32,933 bases of DNA from Lingula anatina (Eukaryota > Brachiopoda > Lingulata > Lingulida > Lingulidae): assembly GCF_001039355.2 (NCBI RefSeq), contig NW_019776024.1:736046-768978 (forward strand). The letters are read 5' to 3'. This document shows positions 1 through 10,459 of this stretch, one piece after another (position 1 is the stretch's first letter; each line of letters starts with the position of its first letter). Under the pieces are notes generated by a model that worked only from the letters and a program-made list of their open reading frames with translations, made no database searches and was not told the origin of the DNA. Position numbers and translations under genes: made by a program.

Positions 1-174
1 TAAGGGGGATCAGTGAGTTAGAATAAAACTGCCATTTTGCCAGGAAAACGTCTCAAAACTTGATCTAGGTCCTGAGCCACTACTAAAGTTAACCAAACTA
101 AGGGGGTAAAAAGGTTTCTATTTTCAGAAAAAGAACTACCTTTAAAATTGCTGACTACAGGCTGGATTTGCTTA
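1..174 (+). mobile_element. Poly-G MITE family copy A (truncated by window edge)
   Basis: The copy shares the family's core words in order: GCCATTTTGCCAGGAAAACG, TTGATCTAGGT, TTTTCAGAAAAAGAAC, and an end TTGCTGACTACAGGCTG resembling the family's right terminus. The left end with its G tract lies outside the window, apart from a short GGGGG near position 4. Confidence 0.6.
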
Positions 175-1289
175 TAACCTCAACATTATTCAGTGCTTAT
201 AATATATTTTGCCAAAAAATAAAATGAAAAAAAAAAGATGGGAATTTTTTTTCTTTTAATTAAAGGTTATAATTAAAACTTGAAAATTTAACCACCAAAT
301 ACGTTTATTTAAAAAATAGAAGTTTCAATAGTGAAGCTCTTCCAGTATGCTGTTAATTTTTTATGGAATAACTAGTTAATTATCTTATATTTAGCTGCCC
401 AATATGCACCTACGACCAAATTATTCGCTGATCTTAACACCAGGTGTACCTAACAGAGGATCATTCACCACAAGGTAAAGCAATTAATAAAAAAAAAAGG
501 TGGAGTAGACATACATAGAATTTATTTATATATATATGCTACTGTGCTTTGTGCTATTCCAAAAAAGCGTAAGCTCACAAGGCATTGTGGGAAACTATCA
601 TATATAACGATCTATTTCAGGTGTTTTTCTCCTCTAAAATAGCATCCTATCAAGTATCTTATGTCTGGTCATGTATCAGTTTTAGATCCTGCTGATTCTC
701 TCACCTCAAAGAGTTTCTCAACTATTCACACTGAAACCTGGTTTACTAATTACCTAACATACTACAGGGAGATATCTATTACACAGGTTGATGTCAGTAC
801 TTGGTGTCAGCAATCAAATTTAAACATTTTTTAAAAATTATATCCTCAAATAATTTTGTTAAACAGAAAAAAAAACTGATTCAAAAGTTAGAAAAGTGAG
901 ATGATTTTATTTCAGAAGGTTCACTTTTGTGACTTTAAATTTTAGATTAAATGAGTTTTTTTTGAAAACTCAAAGTAACTACTGTAATTATAAATTCAAA
1001 CACAGAAAAGTTACAAAGAAGATAACAAGCGAGGAACAACTGAACTGAATCAGAAGAAAGCAATGTTAAGTGTTACGGAGGCGTCCTGTAACCTAAGCCC
1101 CTGATCTACAAAGTAAAATAAAGTGAAGCACCTTGTAATAAAATGAACATGTGTTAATCACCATTAGCATCAGATGCATGTCATTATGCAACTTAAAAAA
1201 CATCCATTCACCAGGATGCACTATCAGACATAACAGATGTTTATGTAATACATATTTAGTATAGAAGAGCCATACAGATGTGGAAGATC

Positions 1290-1463
1290 ACAGTTGGGGG
1301 GGGGGGGGGGGATTAAAACCACCGTTTTGGCTGGAAGAGGTCAGATCTGAACCACAATTTGATCTGGACTTTGTGTCATTACTTAGTTGGGCCAGCTGGG
1401 AGTTAAAAGACCATATTTTTACAGAAAGAGCCCTCCTCCACCCTTTTGCTGTGCATAAACCTG
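1290..1463 (+). mobile_element. Poly-G MITE family copy B
   Basis: A 16-G run at 1296-1311 is followed by TTAAAACCACCGTTTTGGCT, then GGAAGAGGTC, TTTGATCTGGAC, and a tail with ACAGAAAGAGCCC and CCCTTTTGCTGTGC. This is the same order as copies C and E. The open frame across it is a by-product of the repeat. Confidence 0.65.
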
Positions 1464-1636
1464 AACTGGTCAAGGTCTTCCTGATGTAACCAAACAACCA
1501 GATCACAGAGACCCCCACCCCACACATGTCCCTGCTTTACAGATACCTGCATCTTACTTTAGAAATATATAACCTGGAGTTGAGTAACCTGATCTGGACT
1601 GGGGGTTTCAGCTCCTCTACTTTCAGGGTAGGTTTG

Positions 1637-1804
1637 CAGGGGCGGATTTAGGCCGTCTTCTGGGTCTTCCGGAAGACGGTCAGATTTTAAAGTTTACATT
1701 GATGGGTATCTAATATTTTCTGTCGGAAGACGGTCAAAAATGGAGGATGGATTAACAAAAATAATTTGGAAGACTGTCAGAAAATATCTCTTGATCCGCC
1801 CCTG
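1637..1804. mobile_element. 168-bp MITE, copy 1 (TIR CAGGGGCGGA)
   Basis: The ends are perfect 10-bp inverted repeats, CAGGGGCGGA and TCCGCCCCTG. It is flanked by GTTTG on both sides (1632-1636 and 1805-1809). Read differently, an 8-bp GGTTTGCA occurs at 1631-1638 and 1804-1811, overlapping the ends. Inside, GGAAGACNGTCA occurs three times and a 14-bp palindrome GTCTTCCGGAAGAC sits at 1664-1677. The terminus resembles hAT-type MITEs, and no transposase is encoded. The GTG-started frame at 1766 lies partly in this element and is not a gene. Confidence 0.8.
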
Positions 1805-2222
1805 GTTTGCACTGTATTCAGACTGCTGACAGGTTACTTGTGGTCTGTTATGAATGCTTGTACTTTCACCTTATACACTGAACCCAACAATCCTTACAGA
1901 ACCAGTGACAGACTCTCCAAGGTTCATGTTCAGATACACAGCAAACAGTTCAAAGTTGATCCTCTGGTTAGAATGTTTTAGAATGGATTTCTTTTTTCTA
2001 TATCACAAATAAAGTCTTTGAGAATTTCGGGGCTGATAGCCCAAAGGCCCTAGTTGGGACTTTTTTATCTGGCTTACCATTTTAATAGTCAAATCACTGA
2101 CATACAAATGAAATTAACTGAATGTTAATTTTCCCTGTAAAATAATATTTTTTGCAAGCTGGTATAAGCTCTGTCTACTCAAATCAAAATTACTCCCCCA
2201 CCCTTTTTTCCCCGCCCCTTCT

Positions 2223-2228
2223 ATTTAC
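2223..2228 (-). promoter_or_regulatory. Splice donor GTAAAT of the BCL11-like exon
   Basis: The minus-strand junction reads ACAG|GTAAAT, a good match to the metazoan donor consensus. A TAG follows in frame within the presumed intron, so the exon must be spliced here or very near here. Confidence 0.75.
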
Positions 2229-2654
2229 CTGTATGTGTTGTGTTTGATTCGGCATCCACTTGTTTGGGCCTCAAGGGTTGCTGCAAAGACGCCAGGGAGG
2301 GCGACCTCTCCCCCCTGGGGCCTGATTCACCATTGTCTTCTTCCTCTTCTTCAATCTTTGACGTTTGGCTAAGCAAGGACGGCCGGGGCGATGACCGATC
2401 TCTTCCATCACTAGAAATTGAGCCTTTGTGCGCTATGGGTGCGGAAATACTGGTCCGCCGTGCCGTACTTATGACGGACATGCACTGGTCCAGTCTGTCG
2501 TCATCCTCCCCCCCAGGCGGACCGGGTTCTGAGAAGGGGTCTATGTTCTCTTTGTTACATCGTTTCACTTTGTGTTGGATAAACTTGCAAATGTCATTGA
2601 GTGCGAACTCTTCATGGCAGTCCCCACACACTAAAACATCCTGGTCTGGGAGCG
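2229..2654 (-). CDS. BCL11A: Internal exon (exon-2 equivalent) of a BCL11A/BCL11B-like zinc-finger transcription factor
   Basis: Read on the minus strand, this exon encodes about 141 residues starting LPDQDVLVCGDCHEEF. It has a CCHC finger, C-x2-C-x14-H-x4-C (CGDC ... FIQH ... RC), with the same spacing and flanking pattern as the N-terminal finger of vertebrate BCL11A/B (CGQC ... FIEHK ... QC). In that family this finger drives self-association of a nuclear, largely repressive DNA-binding factor. The rest looks disordered: an acidic run (IEEEEED), RRTS, and several Ser-Pro sites. The DNA-binding C2H2 fingers must lie in later exons outside the window. The exon begins after a pyrimidine-rich tract and AG (2656-2655) and ends at a GTAAAT donor (2228-2223). 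Both junctions are phase 1, which agrees with my memory of human exon 2. An in-frame stop at 2698-2700 and a stop just past the donor limit it. ZNF296, a BCL11 relative, is the main alternative. The conserved block makes the family call firm; the exact boundaries are inferred. Confidence 0.9.
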
Positions 2655-2700
2655 CTGGAAACGATAGAGGGGAAGTTTTGAGTCTCTTGAATGTGCTTTA
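2655..2700 (-). promoter_or_regulatory. Splice acceptor region of the BCL11-like exon
   Basis: On the minus strand a pyrimidine-rich stretch (CTTCCCCTCTATCGTTTCC) runs into AG at 2656-2655, directly before the first exon base at 2654. The frame is closed by TAA at 2698-2700, so the exon cannot extend much further upstream. No other AG lies between this tract and the conserved CCHC finger in a better context. Confidence 0.75.
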
Positions 2701-3540
2701 TAATATAATTATATTAAAAATATCAGTTAAATTAATGCTGTCTAACACCAGGTATTAAAATGCCAAATACGGCACTACTAAAATCACATTTTGTACACAT
2801 TTTATTGCTTAATAAAGATTATTATTATCATCATAATAAAATAAGTTTACTCAAGTAGATAAGATCTTAGCATTCTTGTAATTAATGATATCAAAAATGA
2901 GTTCTTAGTTTTAAAATTCAAATGTTTTTATTTATTTATTTTGAAAAACTGAATATTTCAGAAATCATCCAACCAAAGCCCTTCCTTCAACACAAGGACT
3001 ACTAGTAGATGGATAGATATTCCATATCACATCTTTCCTTAACATACTCTAACCAAAAAAATTTATATTTATCTGATCAAACAACAACTATTCTTCACAT
3101 GGGATACACCAACAAGTGCTGTCCTGGTTGTTTCAGTATTCTACACAGCAATCTCTCCACATTTATCCCCTATAGCATTGCCTGACCACAGCTACTGCTG
3201 GTCTATCTACCCCATCAGCTGTCAGGTCCAGTTTGTAATGTCCAGTTGATGGCTGTCCAGTTACATAACAACCCAGGCTTATCAGTGTGATATCTGTCAT
3301 GGGTCATTACCTCTCCCCGCCCCCTCATTTAGACCAATTACTGCCCAGACTGCCCAGTCCAAAACCATAGAGCCCTGCTGTAGACCTGTCTACAGCCTTA
3401 TGCAGTTGGGGAGAGCACATTTATATACGTTTAAAACCATAAATAACAGTTTAAAACACATGGACCATAAGAAACTCATTTTTGATATACTGTTTGTTAT
3501 TTTTATTCATCCAGTTCAGCTATTTTGAACACAAATTTTG
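2701..3540. other. Non-coding stretch, nothing recognised
   Basis: AT-rich at 2701-3110, then more balanced in base content to 3420. I saw no exon, repeat family or strong motif. Confidence 0.6.
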
Positions 3541-3565
3541 CTCTCTCTCTCTCTCTCTCTCTCTC
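3541..3565 (+). repeat. (CT)n microsatellite
   Basis: A pure CT run of about 12 units lies about 20 bp upstream of MITE copy C. Confidence 0.95.
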
Positions 3566-3583
3566 AACTCTTGCATATATATA

Positions 3584-3739
3584 CAGGCCCATAGCCAGGG
3601 GGGGTTGGGGGGGTTCGAAAGAACTGCCCCTTTTGCTGGGAAAGGTCCACTCTGGGTTAAATTTGAACTAGGTACATGGAGTTTTTATGGGAAAAGGTCC
3701 ACTTTTTCAGAAAAAGAACCCCCTTTTGAAATTGCGGGC

Positions 3740-3742
<3 letters not shown>
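3584..3742 (+). mobile_element. Poly-G MITE family copy C (most complete; hAT-like termini)
   Basis: This element begins CAGGCCCATAGCCAGG and ends GGGCCTG, giving a terminal inverted repeat of at least 7 bp. Inside are G runs, CCCCTTTTGCTGGGAAAGG, a repeated GGTCCACT word, and TTTTTCAGAAAAAGAACCCC. Starts such as CAGNGGCGTAGCCAGG are typical of hAT-type non-autonomous elements, so I infer a hAT-like MITE. It sits inside a TA repeat (TATATATA before, ATATATAT after), so a target duplication cannot be distinguished. It has no coding capacity. Confidence 0.65.
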
Positions 3743-3796
<54 letters not shown>

Positions 3797-3800
3797 TTTT
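3743..3800 (+). repeat. (AT)n microsatellite followed by poly-T
   Basis: About 23 AT units abut the right terminus of MITE copy C and run into a T tract. TA also flanks the left terminus, so the array may have grown from the insertion site. Confidence 0.95.
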
Positions 3801-4103
3801 AGATACATACAAATAAGTGCCATGTCTACAAATGTGAAAAAAAAATGGTACCTAACATATAAATAATACAATGGCACTCTGTCATACGCCTATCTAACAT
3901 ATATTTAATACATGTGATTTCTGAAATCCAAGCCTCAGTTCATCAGCACCCTCACGACAGGTCACACATTACAGTGACGAGTGAACCAGACGTGTTGACA
4001 TATATATACATGAGAACACACCTGAGCTAGGCATTCTCAGAACACGCACCAGTCTCTGCTCTGTGTCTGGGTTATAAAAACCATCGCTGGGGGCTTCTTC
4101 CTT

Positions 4104-4200
4104 GGGGGGGGGGGGGGGGGGGCAATTCCAGTCCAACTGGACGTTGCCCTCTGCACTCTGTGCTCAGTTTAAAATGGAACTAGGCACAAATAAGTCATAC
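4104..4200 (+). mobile_element. Poly-G MITE family copy D (degraded or partial)
   Basis: A 19-G run at 4104-4122 is followed by a sequence with GCCCTCTGCACTCTGTG and AAAATGGAACTAGGCAC, loosely matching the family's GGTCCACTCTG and TTGAACTAGG words. The right end is not visible. Assignment is tentative. Confidence 0.35.
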
Positions 4201-4855
4201 TATCTTCAAGGACAAACTTTTTTACTCTTTCCCTTAACATGCTATATATATAAATCACTTCTGTTTTTTCATTCATTTTCATCTAATCCCTCCACTCTCT
4301 AGATTTGCTTTCTTTGTTCCTAATCAATGTATTACTATGCCCTACTACACTCACTACTATAACCGCATCAGGTGTCTTAACGGCACATACACACGACACA
4401 CGCTACTAAAATTGCACAAAAGAAGAAGCCAGTCTCTCAGTACAAACAGATATGCAGAGAAAAAATGCCTGGAAGTAAAGCCAGTTTGGTTAATGGTCCT
4501 CTTGGTCTGTGTTAACGTGCCATTACTACCGCTATGTTTTCACCATCAATTACCACAGTTGAAATCAAAAGTACAAGTATTCATCCATAAATAAAAACAA
4601 CAGCTGTTCTCATAGGTTCCCTTGCTATATGTTAGCTTCAAGGACAGTAATAAAGGATACCTTTAGAAATACGTCTTGTAAAATTAATATAAAGCATGCC
4701 TTGTAATAATGATTTAATCCCTTGTCCTGTTACTCTATGTATGTTAGTTGAACTTGTTATGTCAGAACCATTTCCAATTACAATTTAAATCATAAAGTCC
4801 CCACACTTTTCAATCTCTTATTATTAAAACACATTTTTAACCAGTTAGTCATAAC

Positions 4856-4856
<1 letters not shown>

Positions 4857-4887
<31 letters not shown>
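4857..4887 (+). repeat. (CA)n microsatellite
   Basis: An uninterrupted CA run of about 15 units. Confidence 0.95.
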
Positions 4888-4889
<2 letters not shown>

Positions 4890-5490
4890 CCCTCTCTTAC
4901 TTACCCAAGTTGGTCAAGCAGTTGGCCAGACTAGCCACTCCAGTACAGTTGTCATTAACGTCCATTAACCACATGGTCACGTATCAAAACTGGAGAAAAT
5001 GATCTCCACAGGTCAGCTAAACCAAAGTATGAAGTCCTCTTGGTGAACAAAGTCTTCACAATAAGATTATCTACTTAAGTCAAATCCTAAGATGTCCAGC
5101 CATAGCTGGTTCAAGTGTAGCATAAAAGTGGTCTTGTCGGCCAGAATACTCTGATACAACTGAACCAATCCACGCCACTAATGCCAGATCACCTAGACTG
5201 ACCTCACGGCTTTACCTGAACTCGGCCTTTACAGCGCATTGGCCTGGCCTGACCTCAGTCCTGACGTAGCTACTTAACATAAAATATGGCGGTTATACTT
5301 GATCTTGTCCAATACCACATGACTGTGTACATATATCTGTCCATATCAGATTATGCCTGCCCTGGTCAAGGGTACTGTATGCTGTCCTAGTTAATCTGCC
5401 CTGATCTGGTTTTCAGCTTCACTGCTCTACTCAACCAGATTAACCATAATAACGGATTGAAAAAGACCCAGTGATCCTCCTACATGAATA

Positions 5491-5610
5491 GGACATGGTC
5501 AACTTAATTCTTATATCTAACAGTATCGTATTGGACCTGGTCACTTTAATTTGATATGTTAACAGTATATTGTTTTGGACATGGTCAACTTAATTCTTAT
5601 GTTTACAGTA
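5491..5610 (+). repeat. Three-copy tandem repeat of about 43 bp
   Basis: Units start at 5491, 5533 and 5577. Each begins GGACATGGTCAACTTAATT or a close variant and closes with ACAGTA. The outer two units are more alike than the middle one. Confidence 0.75.
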
Positions 5611-6909
5611 CTGCTTCCCTTTCAAATCAACCACTCTCTAGGCTATGCTAGTGTTTCAAACCCAATTTGATTTTAATCTTCATACTTCTTTTAAATATAT
5701 AAAACATCGTAGGTTTTTCAGTTGAAGAAATTTAAGCTTTTTCATTCTTTTTTAAAAATGACTGAACTTTTCATAAATGGACATAAAAAGACCGCAGCAA
5801 AATCGTTTCTTTTAAGTCGTCTGCTGAATGGCGGCCATTGATAGTCCTCAGTATCCTGGTAATTACACTGTTCGTCTCTCTCTTTTTAAGATCTTTATTC
5901 AACCTGCCATTTGACGTCTGATTTATTCACTTTGTACATGTGGGTCATTTCCTTAATGGAAGGCTAACACAAAGTGATTCACCATGGACTCGGTGTACAC
6001 AGGAGGTCAGGACTACAACTACATATTGTGAGGCATAAAAATCTACATGGCGAGGGGACAGTTTACATGTGCCTGTTTGGGATTCGGGGGGGAGGGGGGA
6101 GCTCTATAAGAGCATGGCAAAAAGCAGACAGAGATGGTGTTGAAAAAAAGCAGTGGGAAAAGTTAAAAAGCATCTCTTTATTAACTAGTATGTGGATAAT
6201 CCTTGGCTAATTAATGTTTTTCTTTGGGAACCAAATTTCTGAGAAAAATTTAGCATGAACTGCCAAAAACTAATTCAGCTTTACCCCTTAAAAAGAAACT
6301 TCCAAATTATTAAATAGAGACAGAGAGTGGAAATATTGTGTAACGGACACCTGTTTGAAAACCAAATTGCCCCAACCAACAATAAACGCAATTACACTCA
6401 TGAAAACCGTCAACATTCAGTATTACCTTGCTAAAACACTAGAAGTTACTTTTTCTCAGTCACCTTGCTTGAACTATTTTTGAACTACATTGCTGAACTA
6501 TAACTTGGAGGAGATATTCTCACTCCCTGCATGTAACAAAAGACGTAATGAGATCACTGGATCAAGCTGTCCCCAGTTCACTTTCTTGATTACGACTGCT
6601 AATCCGACAGTGTGGAACAACAGTCCAGACACCTGACACTTTCACCTTTAGCAGCCATATTCTGGTTAAGTCTCTTATTGGACATCAATCCGTTCAAAGA
6701 ATATTTTGCAGTTTTTCAGTTGTCATACACAACTCAGCACATTTAAATAAGTCATTTTATCTTTTTTTTAAAGTTTAAAATAAAAAAACAAGCTTCATGT
6801 TTTATTTAAAGCATCAATAACCAGCAGTAAATGACTGAATCAGATATTATTTCTATTGACACACAATGCAGGTATGAAAACCGATATTCTGTTCTAACAG
6901 GTCACAGAA

Positions 6910-7065
6910 GCAAAGAGTCATCCTTAGAGGGCACTAACACACACATACACACACACACAAACACACACACACACGCAAAGGGTCATCCTTAAAGGGCACT
7001 AACACACACAAACACACACACACACACACACACATGCAAAGGGTCATCGTTAAAGGGCACTAACA

Positions 7066-7103
<38 letters not shown>

Positions 7104-7202
7104 CATACACCCAAAGGGTCATCCTTAAAGGGCAGTAGCACACACACACACACACACACACATACACACACTCACACGCAAAGGCGNCATCCTTAAAGGG
7201 CA

Positions 7203-7240
<38 letters not shown>
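6910..7240 (+). repeat. Compound satellite: core of about 30 bp alternating with CA tracts, 5 units
   Basis: The core GCAAAGGGTCATCCTTAAAG, continuing GGCACTAAC, begins at about 6910, 6975, 7036, 7111 and 7178, each followed by a CA tract of variable length. An ambiguous base at 7187 sits in the last core. The minus-strand open frame here is just GT repeats. Confidence 0.9.
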
Positions 7241-7242
<2 letters not shown>

Positions 7243-7929
7243 CTAACATCACATTTTAGCACAGTTTCCTTCCACTTCTGTTCTCCATACAAACCACCAG
7301 GAAACTATACTCTATCTAAGAGATGACTGGACACACAATTACAAACTAATCAATAAAGTGGGCGGTGGGGACCAGCTCAGGACACTGTGGGGTCAAATGG
7401 CGGTGTCTACCTACATAGCTGAAAAAAAAAAGACATTTGCAAGCATGCGATTTTGGTATTAATCAACTTGCAGTATACCTCTATCTTTGTGAATTTTTCA
7501 TGTTTCCAGGTAAAGTACAGGGTTGAACATGTTTTACATGTCATTGAAATCCTAAACACCATCACAATCAAGAACACAGACTGAGGTTAATACATCATTA
7601 ATGAGATGTCTGAGACAGAAGATACACACAGAAATTTCAAAAAGGGTAAAATAAGAATTTAGTTGCCTATGGACACGAATAGCTCCCCTAATATCTGCAT
7701 TAAATTTACATTTTCAGTTCTTAATTGCCCACGTGGTCCCATTCTCCACCCAATGGTATATCTTTTCTACAAAAGATGTACTCCCTTAATCGGAAGATAT
7801 ATTCAGACATGTATTCTTGTTCGTGACCAAGACCCTTGTCCTTTTATCACTTCATTCAAAGCTGACAGCACAAAATGGTGTCCATTTTGCAAGAGCGCCG
7901 TAAACAAGGCTGTTTGGAGCTGACAAGAA

Positions 7930-7941
7930 TGACCTTGACCT
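7930..7941 (-). promoter_or_regulatory. Candidate NR5A/ERR-type nuclear receptor site
   Basis: The minus strand reads AGGTCAAGGTCA, containing the extended half-site TCAAGGTCA used by NR5A and ERR receptors as monomers. Confidence 0.25.
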
Positions 7942-8546
7942 CAGCAATAACATTCTGCTCAAAGCAGAAAGAAATATTTGAAGAACATGCACTGTGCTAT
8001 ATATGGCATATGTTTAGTGTGTTTCTATCATCATATTTTATCCTACTTCAAAACACAAAAATGTCCTAAAAGGCCGAGGTTGCAATTTTTTTCTTAAACA
8101 AAGTTTTGTTATCTGTAACTATAATGACTTAAACTGCCATGTTTAAAAGATTTTAACTTCTTTGAAAATTTAACAACAGCATTATTTGAGATCATAATCA
8201 GAAGCTAGATGGAGCCAGATGCAGAGAATCAAAAAGAATTAGTTCAAACTGAATAGAATTAGAACAATGTTTCAGGATACACTGAATTGTTTCCATGGGA
8301 AAAAGTAAAGCTGAGATTTAAAAAAAAGTATCAAAAATTAATCAGAATGGTTTTCAAGCATTTTTGAAGAACTTTTGTCTTTAGGATCTCATTAAGATCT
8401 CTGTAAAATAGTTTTAAAAATCAGTTTCATCCAGATATAAAATAACTATTCAATTTTTTGAAATAAAAAAGAAATTTAAAAGAATTTTTTCCAAAAAAAA
8501 TTCAAATATCAGTTTTTTTAGTGCAAAATGTTCAGGTAAAAAAATA

Positions 8547-8561
8547 TCAAGGTAACCTTGA
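8547..8561. promoter_or_regulatory. Palindromic TCAAGGT-A-ACCTTGA
   Basis: An exact 15-bp inverted repeat with a 1-bp centre that resembles an inverted pair of nuclear receptor half-sites. A further half-site word, ACCTT, follows at once. Confidence 0.25.
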
Positions 8562-9700
8562 CCTTCAGCCTCTTTCTGACCTCAGCAGTTTGCTGTAGGC
8601 AAGTGGACAGGACAGTTAGGGACACGCCATGGTCTAACTGAACATCGTAAACAACAACAACTAGCTGATCTTATCTTATCTCATCTCACCTTATCATTCA
8701 GGGAAAATATGAACCTGCTTGTTTACACTCAATGGATTAGGCTGGTCCACTGATTTACTGTGTGTTAAACTGTTTAAATTACTGGTGTTAAAACTGGATT
8801 TAAATAAACTGCAATTGCATATTTCAATGATTTTTCTTAAATGTCCAGTGTCAACTTCCCTATTTTCAATTGTTTAAAGAAAACAAGTTGTCAGTTGTGA
8901 TTATTCTAATATTTTTGCTCTTCCTTCAAAAGTTCATTGTCATCTTTTTATAACATATTATTCATGTAGAAGCCTCCTTCCAAAATCTCAAATTTTGATG
9001 GTTTTTCTACAGCAATTGTGGTTCTAAAAATGGCTGAAAGCTCTGGAGAGATGGAGAGAGGGAGCTTTCATATCTTTAGTTGTGAACATCTGTTTTAATA
9101 GTCTGAAACACTAAAAAATTTTTCCTGTGTCATCTTTAACAAAGAAAATTCTTAGTAAATTTTTGTTTTCAATCCAAGAAATACTGATGATGAAAATTAT
9201 CTAACTTTGGAAACTGTTTTAATTTAACACTAGGGGAGGGTGGGGTTAATGCTGAATATTTTGATCAAATCTTCAAGTTGAGAGATATAATTCACAGTGA
9301 AGTGGAAATTTCTTCTCGAGAAAAGCTTGCATCTTTAAATGGACAACAAACATAGCTATGGCAATCAGAAAAATTAAAAAGAAAAATACTATAACAAAAT
9401 CTCCTCGACTCCATAATATTTTGTAGTACTCACCATCCATCATTCTCTAAGAATTAACTGGGCACTTATATTTTACATCTTGGATTAAACAAGATGTACA
9501 GAAACATACATTCCTTCCATTATTATTTTTTTTTTTTTACATATTTGAACACGGGATAGTAATTTTTTTATTCAAGATAAAGGATGTAGCATGTCTTTGG
9601 ACATTAGCAACGACTATCTAAAATGAAAATAGGAGATAAAACACAACGCCAATCCTGTACACTGTCAAGGAAATGGAGACATGTTGTACACTGGCTTTCT

Positions 9701-9884
9701 ATTGGCTGATTTTGAACTGATAATTTGTATCTTGTAAAAACTTATAATAAATAACATCTCTTCCTAGAAAAATTGCGCTCTGCCTACCCTGGCGCAGGAA
9801 GTGACATCACTGAACAAAGTGATTTGTGATTGGCCTGAAGTGAAAACTTGTACAGAGGATGGTAGGAAGGTTGTTATTCATTGG
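9701..9884. promoter_or_regulatory. Candidate promoter-like motif group: CCAAT x3 and ETS/CRE
   Basis: ATTGG, the inverted CCAAT core, occurs at about 9701, 9829 and 9880. Between them CAGGAAGTGACATCAC (9795-9810) resembles the ETS/CRE composite site. No TATA box or first exon was identified next to it. Confidence 0.25.
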
Positions 9885-10459
9885 ACAATTATGGACTTGA
9901 GAAACAACTGAAACTTACCAACTTGTTCAAGTTTATGATTACTAATCTCAGATTAATATATATAAACTTATCAATTCCAGGATGTTAATTAATGTGGCAT
10001 TTGTTTGATATTGTTTGATCTCTATCTGTATGTTAATGATTTTAAGTCAAAAACTAAAAAATAGATACCCAAATGTAAGATACCTGTTATATATATCCGA
10101 AAATTAAACTGACCACTATTAAAACAATCTTTTTATCCTAATTTTAATTAGTAAAGGTTTTTTAATTAAAACAATTAAAATAAAAATAAAACCACAAAAT
10201 TCTTAAATCTTCATTTAAAATATCAAAATGGATGCTGCACCACAATATTAATTTCCAGAGGAAAGAGACTACAGTGTTTCTTTGACACCATACCTTTGTA
10301 ACATGATGACCAAAGTGAGAATTATTCCGGTGACACAATCAACTTCTATCAGAAAACCTACACTGATGTTACATGTACTTTTCATGAACAATATAAGAAC
10401 ATGTAAATGTACAAGATCTCTTTCAATCTTACTGATGAATAAGTGCAGGCAGAGAGGAT

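Larger units (their letters stand above)
1..2222 (-). other. Intron downstream of the BCL11-like exon (partial)
   Basis: This stretch follows the exon in gene direction. I looked on the minus strand for the next conserved BCL11 block, the CTTCKQ-type C2H2 finger preceded by a short exon, and did not find it. The interval holds two poly-G MITE copies and one 168-bp MITE. Outside those elements (roughly 175-1289 and 1812-2222) it is AT-rich with no recognisable feature. The poly-C-rich patch at 2195-2220 is simply low complexity. Confidence 0.6.
4201..6909. other. Non-coding stretch with only simple repeats
   Basis: Apart from the CA run at 4857 and the 43-bp tandem repeat at 5491, I see no exon. 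The frames at 4337 and 5974 have no family resemblance and no supporting splice context. A G/A-rich patch lies at 6085-6100. Confidence 0.55.
7241..10459. other. Non-coding stretch with isolated motif candidates
   Basis: It contains the nuclear receptor-like words (7930, 8547) and the CCAAT/ETS group (9701-9884). The two overlapping frames at 7663-8069 were read for protein resemblance and none was found. The rest is AT-rich intron-like DNA. Confidence 0.55.

Noticed and set aside
2240-2758. A 172-residue plus-strand open frame
   Set aside because: It is the antisense shadow of the BCL11-like exon. The minus strand carries the conserved finger and both splice signals.
3606-3625. GGTTCGAAAGAAC resembling a tRNA/SINE B box
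   Set aside because: There is no A box at the right distance, and the words belong to the poly-G MITE. It is a chance resemblance.
6989-7171. Minus-strand frame rich in VCVCVC
   Set aside because: It is a CA/GT microsatellite translation.
6910-7240. Regularly spaced repeats that might be taken for a CRISPR array
   Set aside because: The spacers are CA tracts, not unique sequence, and the genome is animal.
7663-8069. Two overlapping plus-strand frames with Cys pairs (CPRG, WCPFCKS)
   Set aside because: The cysteine spacing does not form a known zinc finger, and no splice or family evidence supports coding.
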